From assembly GCA_016584305.1 (NCBI GenBank), contig JACEEZ010016236.1:138501-202500 (forward strand): 64,000 bases of DNA, in the 5' to 3' direction. This document shows positions 37,601-45,009 of this stretch, piece by piece. A program made the translations under genes and the position numbers. The stretch's first letter is position 1. Each line of letters begins with the position of its first letter. The notes below the pieces were generated by a model. That model was not told the DNA's origin. It made no database searches and saw only the letters and a program-made list of their open reading frames with translations. This DNA is from Chionoecetes opilio (lineage: Eukaryota > Arthropoda > Malacostraca > Decapoda > Majidae).

Positions 37601-40600
37601 AAACTCTAATTGTTATTTATCTGGAAACATTATTTTTACTTTTAAAGGCACTCCCCTACTAACATACTTTTAGTTACATTCAAACCTGTTTGTAAATATA
37701 AATTTTTGTTTTAACAGATATTTAAACAACCCTACATGTTTCACAGGCATCAGAACAAAGCCATTAGTAATAGGTATAGCAAGAAGCACCGAATTAGCTA
37801 TAAAATTTTAGGGGTTTGATTTTAGCTTAATAAAAAAGTTACGGGTACACTGTAAGATATTAGTAGCGGCGGGAGGAGGAGGAGGGGAAAGCTGGAATAT
37901 GGCGTGCGGGATCAGCGCGTTCACACTGACGCTTGGTGTGTTCACAATGACACTGACGAGTGGCTTGGTTACATTTCTTACTACGGCAAAAAGGCCCGAA
38001 GAATTATTCAATTCAGCTTAGGTTAGGTTAAGATTTTAAGGAAATTAGTTTTTCTGCTGTTTTTGATGTGTTTGATTGATTTTGGACCTCATTTATACTG
38101 TAAATATCTCGTTCTGATGTTCCCCCGCCCATAAAATCCAGTTCCCCGCAGGTTCCCAAAGTTTATGGGGGGGACTAAAAAACAAGTGCTTTGCCCCAAA
38201 ATCAGTCAAATCACATCAAAGAACACCAGAATAACTGATTTTCCTTCAAAAATTACTTGAGAATCTCTTTCTGAAAATTTGTTATTTCTTTATAAAAACA
38301 GACATTTACAGTCTATCAACTCAACTAGAAGAATACAACACAAAATCAGAGCATAAAATCAAAGAATAATTATAGCTACATAGTATAGTATTGAAACCTA
38401 AATCTAAACCTAACCTGGCATAACGTTTTCATATTATATGAAAATTAATAAAATTTTGGTTTTCTGAAGTAAATTATATCCTTACTACATGCTGTAGCAG
38501 AAATAATACGAAAAACGAGAGAATTAATATATGACCACCAAATACACGACCTTTCGAGCGAATGGCTATTTGAGCGAAGGACCATTCCAGCGAATGTCTA
38601 ATTAGTCAGTAAGATCATAGATATGCTACTATACACGCATGGTAGTACAAAATAAGTAGGGTTGTACCGGGTACAGGTCAAGTAGTAGCAGAAGGACGAG
38701 CAGCAGGGAGCAGGAGGAGGAGGAGGAGGAGGAGGAGGAGGAGCAGTAGGAGCAGGAGAAGGAGAAGGACGAGCAGGAGAAGTAGGAGGAGCAGGAGTAG
38801 CAAGAGAAGGACGAGCAGGAGCAGGAGAAGGAGCAGGAGGGGGACGAGCAGGAGGAGGAGGAGCAGGAGAAGGAGGAGCAGGAGGGGGACGAGCAGGAGC
38901 AGGAGAAGGAGGAGTAGGAGAAGGAGGAGCAGGAGAAGGACGAGCAGGAGAAGGACGAGCAGGAGGAGGAGCAGGAGGGGGACCAGCAGGAGAAGGAGGA
39001 GCAGGAGAGGCACGAGGGGGACGAGCAGGAGGAGGACCAGCAGGAGAAGGAGGAGCAGGAGGGGCACGAGGGGAACGAGCAGGAGAAGGAGGAGCAGGAG
39101 AAGGACGAGCAGGAGGAGGGGGAGGGGGAGCGGGAGAAAGAGAAGAAGGAGAAGAAGGAGAAGAAGAAGAAGAAGAAGAAGAAAGTGGTGGTGGTGGTGG
39201 TGGTGCGGGAAACAAGGAAAGGAAGAGGTAGGAGTTAGCAGCAGCTTGGAGCTATGAAGAATAGAACTTTGTAGGTTCTATTCTTCCTAACTCCAAGCTG
39301 CTGCTAACTCCTACCTCTTCCTGTCCCTGCTGCCCTTATTAGGCTTTGTTCAATCACGTGTTGTGGAAGAATTTTTTTATATTGCTACCCCACCTGTTTT
39401 GCGTGCACCTTCATCTGTATATTAGAGTCAGGGTGATGGAGCAGAAGAGTATATCAATAAAACTCAAGACCTTCACACCACCAGCCATGCCAGGACCCGG
39501 CGCCACCAAGACCCCCAAGGAGGGCACCAAGGCGGGCTGTTGTGCCTTCGTGCGCGCCTTCCTAAGAATGTTTAAAAGGAAGAAGCACGCACGTCACTCC
39601 TCCTGCGGGTGCAAGATGGAGCCTGCGATCGAGGACCCTGTTGTGGAGGAGTCCCCGGAGCCTGACCAGCAGTCTGCCCCGCTGGACCAAGCACCAGAAG
39701 AGCTGGTGAAGAAGGGGGAAGCAGAATGTGTCGAGGAGGAGCAAGAGATGCAGGTTGAGCAGCAGCAGGTGGAGGAGGTGGAGGAGCACGAGGAAGTATT
39801 GGATGTGCAGAAAACGGTTGAGACGGAGAAGGTTGTGGAGGAGACGGATACTGAGTCGGGTGTGATAAGGCGTGTTGAGCAGGAGCAGGAGGTGAAGAAG
39901 AAGGATCAGGAGATGCAAGAGGAGGAGCAGGTTGTGCAGGAGCCTGTTGTGGCAGAGCAGGTTCCAGAAGACTCATCACTGAAGGCTCTTGCCGCCAACG
40001 AGTCTGACCTCGACGACAATGTCGTCAACTGTTCAGATTCCGAGGAGTCTTCTTCAGAGGAGTCTTCCAAGCCTGCACCGCCTGTCAAGAACCAGCGAGG
40101 GAAGGCACAGAACAGAGCCAAGAAGAACGCTGCCCCACCCTCCACCGGGCCCGAGCTGCTGCTGCGGCCACGCGGCGCTGTGATCACCTTCCGCAGCGAC
40201 GTCGTGGACCCGCCAGCAACCCTCCTCATGGGCTCCGACAAGCATGAGAACGACCACCTCCTGGCACAGGCCACGGACCGCCTCGTGTTCTTCCATGTGG
40301 ACGCCCTGCCCTCAGCCCACGTGTACCTCCAGCTGGAGCCCGGCCAGGCCCTGGGTGATGTGCCCCGCGTCCTTCTGAACGACGCGGTGCAACTGTGCAA
40401 GGCCAACAGCGCCAAGGGCAACAGGCTGGGCAACGTGGTGGTAGTGTACACGCTGGGATCAAACCTGAGCAAGACCCGCCACATGAAGGCCGGCGAGGTG
40501 GGCTTCGTCTGTGACCGGGAGGTGCGCAAGATCCTCGTCTCCAAGCGGGACGACAAGATCATGGACCGCCTCAACAACACCAAGAGGAAGGTCCTCTCAC

Positions 40601-42992
40601 GCAAGTCGGAGCGGGAGAAGCAGCAGCAGGCCAAGGAAAGGCAGCTCCAGAAGACTGAGGCCAAGTTGAAGAAAAGAAAGCAGAAACAGGAGCAGCAAGG
40701 ATAGGAGCAGCAGGAAGAGGCCGCTGCTCCCGAGGAGTCCCTTGACCCAGCGTGGGGCATCGAGGTGCAGCAGCGTCCCGCCGCCTGCACCGCCGGCAAG
40801 CCGCGACGCAGGCGACGGGAGCGCCGCGAGGAGGATAGTTCAGACGAAGAGTGTGGTGATGAAAAGGAGCAGTAGACAACGGAGAAGGAGACCACCGTGC
40901 CAGAGACAGTGACAACACGCTGCTTCCCGGTGAGTGCAGAGAATAGAAGTGTGCTGCAGGGCTGCCGCGCCACGGTGGAGCGACGCTTTGACGTGCGTGT
41001 GCAGCCCCCACGCAAGGGCAAGGCCGAGGGCCGCGGCACCGTCACGGGGTCTCCGACGACGTGGCTTACGCCCTGGCTGAGCTCAAGAAGCTGCTGTTTC
41101 CTGAGCAGCAGAAGGCAGCGGCCGCACCTCAAGACAACAAGGGCGGCAAGGGAAGAGAGGCCAAGGGCTCCTCCAAACAGAAGAGAAAGCAGTGAAAACC
41201 CAGGCTCGCGACGCCATGCTGTGAGGAGTGAGCAGATTCTAACCTCAGTGATTTACACACAAAAATTAAAAAATATATAAAAAAATATATAAAAAAATCT
41301 GAAGAAAAAAAGAATGAGAGACGGAATGAAAGTGCCTGGCAGTGAAGAGGGAGCCCGCACCATTACTTCTACAGTAAAATATTGTTTAAAGTTTCCAAAG
41401 TTGTGTTTATATTCTTGTCTTTGTTGGCGTGGCGACCCTCATATATCATAAAATTTAATAGTGCGTGTGCCCGTGGTGACCAAGTGCGTCACGGTGATGG
41501 CTGTGTTCTGCATCACTACCTTGTGTTTTAAACTTACAAGCTATATCTCTGTGTTCTGTTCAGTCTGAATGTGAGGCAATCAACTTTGAAGTGTTCATTA
41601 ATATATTTGTCAGTATCTTTTTCGTCACTATTATAAATAAACCCAACAAACCAATTATTCTTTCCCTTCCTGCCTCACTCCCACAACACACTCCTAAACC
41701 ATCACTTCTCTGCCAGTGTTCCTGCCTCCTCCCCTTTATCGGTATCCGGTCATTTCGCCCACAACAAAAGATTGTTTCGCCCACATTAGATAATTCCTTT
41801 ACTGTGCAACGCCAAGTTAGAGTTGGCGTCAAATGTAGGTTGGGGGTTGTAGTAAGTTCACTAAGTGGCTCGAGCGGTTAGTTGGGTTCATGGGATAATT
41901 ATTATGTCTATCTTTTTCTTCTTTTATTACAAAAGATAGAACTAAAAAATTAACAAAGTCAGAATTATCAAATGAGTTCTCAGTCACACTCTCTCTGAAT
42001 GCTTAGCGCTTGCCCAAAGATTCTAAGTACAGTCAGTAACAGTCACACTCTCTCTGAATGCTTAGCGCTTGCCCAAAGATTCTAAGTACAGTCAGTAACA
42101 GTCACACTCTCTCTGTATGCTTAGCGCTTGCCCAAAGATTCTAAGTACAGTCAGTAACAGTCACACTCTCTCTGAATGCTTAGAGCTTGCCCAAAGATTC
42201 TAAGTACAGTCAGTAACAGTCACACTCTCTCTGTATGCTTAGCGCTTGCCCAAAGATTCTAAGTACAGTCAGTAACAGTCACTTCTCTCTCTGAATGCTT
42301 AGAGCTTGCCCAAAGATTCTAAGTACAGTCAGTAACAGTCACTTCTCTCTCTGAATGCTTAGAGCTTGCCCAAAGATTCTAAGTACAGTCAGTAACAGTC
42401 ACTTCTCTCTCTGAATGCTTAGCGCTTGCCCAAAGATTCTAAGTACAGTCAGTAACAGTCATTCTCTCTCTGATGCTTAGAGCTTGCCAAGATTCTAAGT
42501 ACAGTCGTAACAGTCACACTCTCTCTGTATGCTTAGAGCTTGCCCAAGATTCTAAGTACAGTCAGTAACAGTCACTTCTCTCTCTGATGCTTTTGTCTTG
42601 GGCCAAAGATTTGACGTCTGTATTTTACAAGATTTTCAGTTTTTTAATTTTACTTTTAGATGATGACATTAGCTTCATACATTTTATCTTTGTATGTTTC
42701 TCTGGGTTTAATAAGTTTTACTACATGATTGTGCATTGTTGAATATCTTGTGGCGAACCAACTTTAGTGTGGGCGAACTGACTCTTGAGTGTGGGCGAAC
42801 AAACTCTACATTTGGGCGAACTGACTTGTGGGCGAAATGACCGTAATCCCCTTTATCACTATCACCTGTTTCCTTATTCTTACCACAACGTTACCACACT
42901 AGTAGTCCTATTTCTTCTTCCTCACCTTCTCTTTTTCTGGTTTTTCCTTCTACTTCAATTCCTTCTTCATCATCATCATCATCATCATCATC

Positions 42993-43025
<33 letters not shown>

Positions 43026-44341
43026 TTATGATGAGAAGAACAACTACAATTACTTCCCCTAAAAGTAATCACAACGCAGGAGTGGTATGTAATTAAAGTG
43101 TGCTATTTTGAACCCTAAACCTTGTTATGATTCAAGAGAGAGAGGAAAGATAAGAAGTATGATAGGAAAAGTAGGAGTTCCTGTAAACCTGTCCAAGCAC
43201 GGCTGATTAAAATAAACTGAATACATTAATGTTTATTTTAATATAGCTGATTCTAATAAACCGTATACATTTGTTTATTATTGACTACAGTAAATTTGCT
43301 CGAATTGTCCTCCGCTCGATGGTCCAGACATTTGACTACCACATACAACGGATATAAATGTAGGCGGGCAATAGGATCTGTAGTGAACCAGCAGAATGTA
43401 ATGGTGTCTTATTGGTGAGTCTAAGCGGTTACAGGGAGTTTCGCACACAAGTTTTTTCGTACCCAAGTTTTGTTAGTTGTTTCGTACACTGGTTTTGAGT
43501 TTTTTCGTAGCTTACATACCTGGTGTCGTTCGTAACTCTAGTAATCAAGTTCAACTGAGCTGAGTGTACGAAACGACTATGGTTTCATACAGATCACGAA
43601 ACAACTTTTGGTAATTATGGAGGAGAGTTTCACGTTCGTTTTCAGAGACACCAACTACTTTTTCTTGGCCTACAATAGATGCTTGTTCTAATGGTGGTAG
43701 TTTTATTTTGCGCAAACCAAAAACCCAAAAAAAAAAAAAAAAAATGAAAAAAAAAATGAAACCTAACCTAACCTTACAGGTTTTAAAGAAACCTAACCTA
43801 ACCTTAACCACAAAATATAATTTATTTTTTTTTTTTTTTTTTTTTGTTTGCGCAAAATAAAACTAGCACCATTAGAGCAAGCACCTATTGTAGGCCAAGA
43901 AAAAGTAGTTGGTGTCTCTGAAAACGAAGGTGAAACTCTCCTCCATATTAACCCAACTTTTGTTGTGTACGAAACAACTTGTGTACGAACTGACTGCACA
44001 CCGTCTAAGCCCGCCAGAGTCCAGTTCTGCTGAATAATAACCCGCCAGCCAACTAAATGTGAACAACAGCCACATTGAGTACTAAGAATGTAAAGAATAT
44101 TGACTGGAAAGTGTACTTGATTCTCATGAAAAAGCCAACCAGGCTGCTAAAGATGGCAGGTCAAGACAACACGTTCACCGAGACAAACACCTACTTTTCT
44201 TTTCTCCCGCTTCAGCTCCGCGAATGCCTTGCCCCTCCTGCTCTTATTCCTAATGCTCTTGATATTGATGTGTGAGGGCATGAGTGTTGCAGGGGCTTCA
44301 TCTTGCTGAGCCTCGGCGGCGGGACACGTGTCGACTTCCAT
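31516..44341 (-). CDS. RPF1: Ribosome production factor 1 (Brix domain), complete, six exons
   Basis: Six minus-strand exons (44341-44195, 36894-36661, 34870-34717, 34280-34169, 33697-33545, 31675-31516) join through GT-AG sites in phases 0, 0, 1, 2, 2 to 960 nt: 319 residues plus TAG. RPF1 acts in the nucleolus in assembly of the large ribosomal subunit. Residues 1-49 are basic ([16 protein letters not shown]), followed by a [17 protein letters not shown] stretch and an acidic [11 protein letters not shown] segment. The Brix domain runs from about residue 116 ([12 protein letters not shown]) to about 300. Landmarks are [46 protein letters not shown] and [16 protein letters not shown]. The end [10 protein letters not shown] fits the family C terminus. 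Intron 1 is 7.3 kb and holds an intronless CCDC25-like gene on the plus strand. Confidence 0.95.
32101..32988. mobile_element. MITE with TACCTCYACCAAGG ends
   Basis: Left end TACCTCCACCAAGG, right end CCTTGGTAGAGGTA. This terminal motif belongs to a repeat seen in many animal genomes (ACCTCCNCCAAGG / CCTTGGNGGAGGT). The right subterminal part has CAAACAAACAGACAAACCGA. It is in RPF1 intron 5 and is interrupted by a 203 bp TTAA-flanked MITE. Confidence 0.75.
32564..32766 (-). mobile_element. piggyBac-like MITE, copy 1 (nested)
   Basis: 203 bp flanked by TTAA at both ends (32560-32563, 32767-32770), with ends CCCTT...AAGGGG. TTAA target plus CCC-type ends fit piggyBac. It is in reverse orientation to the copies at 36437 and 37362. 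Confidence 0.85.
33462..33498. repeat. (TAACTA)n short tandem repeat
   Basis: ATAACT units repeated about six times in RPF1 intron 5. Confidence 0.9.
33545..33697 (-). CDS. RPF1: RPF1 exon 5
   Basis: 153 nt between CCCTCAG and GTGAGC. It encodes [20 protein letters not shown] and [14 protein letters not shown]; ends phase 2. Confidence 0.95.
34169..34280 (-). CDS. RPF1: RPF1 exon 4
   Basis: 112 nt between CAG and GTGAGA. It encodes [20 protein letters not shown] and [16 protein letters not shown]; ends phase 2. Confidence 0.95.
34717..34870 (-). CDS. RPF1: RPF1 exon 3
   Basis: 154 nt between TTTCAG and GTAAGC. It encodes [20 protein letters not shown] and [12 protein letters not shown]; ends phase 1. 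Confidence 0.95.
36235..36431. mobile_element. MITE family 1, copy 2
   Basis: ~197 bp, starts TATAGTCGCTGCACGTTAAG and ends ACTTAACATCTGTCGAGTATA. It shares the inner palindrome (CAACACCTCAGCCAATCCC) with the copy at 5539. It lies in RPF1 intron 2 and directly abuts the next MITE. Confidence 0.85.
36437..36640 (+). mobile_element. piggyBac-like MITE, copy 2
   Basis: 204 bp between TTAA sites at 36433-36436 and 36641-36644, with ends CCCCTTGAAACCC / CGTAAAGGGG. It ends 17 bp before the RPF1 exon 2 donor region on the minus strand. Confidence 0.87.
36661..36894 (-). CDS. RPF1: RPF1 exon 2
   Basis: 78 codons between CCACAG and GTAAGG. It holds the Lys-rich and acidic linker and the start of the Brix domain ([20 protein letters not shown]). 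Confidence 0.95.
37362..37566 (+). mobile_element. piggyBac-like MITE, copy 3
   Basis: 205 bp between TTAA at 37358-37361 and 37567-37570, with end CCCCTTGAGACCCAGAACG. Same orientation as copy 2; RPF1 intron 1. Confidence 0.87.
38535..38606 (+). repeat. Iterated TTCGAGCGAA motif cluster
   Basis: CCTTTCGAGCGAATGG, CTATTTGAGCGAAGG and CCATTCCAGCGAATG in 60 bp. Related clusters are at 43290-43330 (reverse), 45300-45352 (plus) and 47862-47912 (reverse). They look like transposon termini. Confidence 0.65.
38690..39195. repeat. GGAGCAGGAGAAGGA minisatellite
   Basis: ~500 bp purine-rich array of 3 bp words. The 205-codon Pro/Ala minus-strand frame is an artefact of it. Confidence 0.93.
39223..39325. 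repeat. Near-perfect 47 bp hairpin
   Basis: Arm GGAAGAGGTAGGAGTTAGCA..., reaching 'gaatagaac', pairs with 'gttctattcttcctaactcc...cctcttcc' with two mismatches over 47 bp and a loop of only 7 nt (TTTGTAG). Confidence 0.85.
39487..40704 (+). CDS. Intronless CCDC25-like protein (NFACT-R/DUF814 domain), probable retrogene
   Basis: An open frame runs from an upstream ATG at 39346, but the start at 39487 (CCAGCCATGCC, good context) is preferred: 405 residues to TAG at 40702. The N-terminal third has a basic [18 protein letters not shown] stretch, then about 130 residues rich in Glu and Gln (coiled coil or disordered). The NFACT-R domain spans roughly 40165-40560: [66 protein letters not shown] and MKAGEVGFV. 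It is followed by a Lys/Gln/Glu helix as in CCDC25. NFACT-R domains bind RNA or tRNA; human CCDC25 is also reported as a DNA sensor. Here the domain has lost its introns and lies inside RPF1 intron 1 on the opposite strand, with high GC against an AT-rich flank. Confidence 0.72.
   Translation: MPGPGATKTPKEGTKAGCCAFVRAFLRMFKRKKHARHSSCGCKMEPAIEDPVVEESPEPDQQSAPLDQAPEELVKKGEAECVEEEQEMQVEQQQVEEVEEHEEVLDVQKTVETEKVVEETDTESGVIRRVEQEQEVKKKDQEMQEEEQVVQEPVVAEQVPEDSSLKALAANESDLDDNVVNCSDSEESSSEESSKPAPPVKNQRGKAQNRAKKNAAPPSTGPELLLRPRGAVITFRSDVVDPPATLLMGSDKHENDHLLAQATDRLVFFHVDALPSAHVYLQLEPGQALGDVPRVLLNDAVQLCKANSAKGNRLGNVVVVYTLGSNLSKTRHMKAGEVGFVCDREVRKILVSKRDDKIMDRLNNTKRKVLSRKSEREKQQQAKERQLQKTEAKLKKRKQKQEQQG
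40705..41195 (+). pseudogene. Downstream coding remnant in frame with the CCDC25-like ORF
   Basis: After the TAG at 40702 the same frame stays coding-like ([38 protein letters not shown]) to a second TAG at 40873. It then continues ([19 protein letters not shown]) to about 41047. A one-base shift in the GGGG at 41046-41049 then restores [16 protein letters not shown] and a Lys-rich end with TGA at 41193. Two stops and one shift suggest decay of a longer parent protein. An A-rich segment at 41263-41312 may be the old poly(A) tail. Confidence 0.55.
41741..42849. mobile_element. DNA element with iterated TTCGCCCAC ends and central satellite
   Basis: Ends GGTATCCGGTCATTTCGCCC and (inverted) GGATTACGGTCATTTCGCCC, flanked by CCTTTATC on both sides (41733-41740, 42850-42857; the match extends to TCCCCTTTATC). 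The left end has two TTCGCCCAC words, the right end five GGCGAA words spaced about 14-20 bp. The centre is a 59 bp satellite. No ORF. The 8 bp duplication and GG-start would fit a Merlin-like non-autonomous element. Confidence 0.75.
41985..42592. repeat. 59 bp satellite, about ten units
   Basis: The unit 'ctgaatgcttagcgcttgcc' + 'caaagattctaagtacagtc' + 'agtaacagtcacactctct' varies by single bases and small deletions. It lies inside the TTCG-ended element. Confidence 0.95.
42968..43021. repeat. (CAT)n(AAT)n microsatellite
   Basis: CAT units followed by AAT units. Confidence 0.95.
43427..44002. mobile_element. DNA element with iterated TTCGTACAC ends, 576 bp
   Basis: Flanked by a perfect 8 bp duplication GTCTAAGC (43419-43426, 44003-44010). 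Both ends start GG and carry repeated TTTCGCACAC / TTTCGTACAC / GTGTACGAA words. The interior is a long inverted repeat: 43600-43727 (CCAACTACTTTTTCTTGGCC) pairs with 43848-43965. The loop has poly(A), poly(T) and two CCTAACCTAACCTTA words. Confidence 0.85.
44195..44341 (-). CDS. RPF1: RPF1 exon 1
   Basis: 49 codons from ATG (44339-44341) to a GTAGGT donor. It encodes [11 protein letters not shown] and the basic [21 protein letters not shown] segment. Phase 0. Confidence 0.92.
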
Positions 44342-44993
44342 TATTTTTGGTAAACAACTAAGCCTGAACTTGATAGAACAAAAGTCTGCGGGATGTGAGT
44401 CATACGAGATGATGAAATAGTAGAGCATATGACACTAGAATGTGATAAGTAAGACAGAAAGATAGTTCAAATGATACATCTGGTTCTGACTGAAATGGGA
44501 TGTGAAATGTATGAGGTAGTTGAGAGAAATAGAAGAGGGTTTTAAAGGTGTTGCTTCTGTGACTGTGGTGAGACAAGTGGACTGATGATTGATGCAGTGA
44601 CAAAGTTTCTGAAGAGGATGTGATTAATGAGATATAAATAATAGCTCTGTAGGTTTGTATGTGGTTGCGTTTGGTTTTCCTAATATCTAATAATCAGCAG
44701 CCGATTCAAAGGCCTGAGAGTTCACATGTACTATCAAGACTAAGATCAAAATAACGATACACTTTTATCCCCAAATCTACCACTTTTTAGCCATTTACAA
44801 GAATTTTTAAGGGTCTAATATATCCTTAACTAATTATAAAAGCATTATTTGAATCATATCTCAAGGGAAATGCAGGAATCAATATAAAAATATACATGTT
44901 CACCAGTCACTCTCCCAGTTCGCCACCAGTCTCGCGTGTGTCAGAACGTGCGGGTGTCACCAGTACGATTCCTCCACCAATACACCAGTAACC
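44342..44993. promoter_or_regulatory. Divergent RPF1/PDAP1 intergenic region
   Basis: 652 bp separate the two start codons, which point away from each other. It must contain both 5' UTRs and promoters unless upstream noncoding exons exist. The half next to RPF1 is occupied by a LINE fragment (44400-44560). No TATA box was convincing. Confidence 0.6.
44400..44560 (+). mobile_element. Non-LTR retrotransposon RT C-terminal fragment
   Basis: The frame reads VIRDDEIVEHMTLECDKYDR and continues to MYEVVERNRRGF then stop. It matches the ETVEHxLLECxxY signature at the C terminus of arthropod LINE reverse transcriptases. Confidence 0.65.
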
Positions 44994-45009
44994 ATGCCTA
45001 GGGGAAGAG
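44994..45009 (+). CDS. PDAP1: PDAP1 exon 1
   Basis: 16 nt: MPRGR plus one base. The ATG context is ACCATGC. The donor is GTCTGT, weaker than usual. Confidence 0.85.

Noticed and set aside
38598..39215. 205-codon Pro/Ala-rich frame on the minus strand
   Set aside because: Entirely produced by the GGAGCAGGAGAAGGA minisatellite.
39346..39486. N-terminal extension of the CCDC25-like ORF to the first ATG
   Set aside because: Hydrophobic AT-rich codons unlike the GC-rich frame that follows; ATG at 39487 has the better context.
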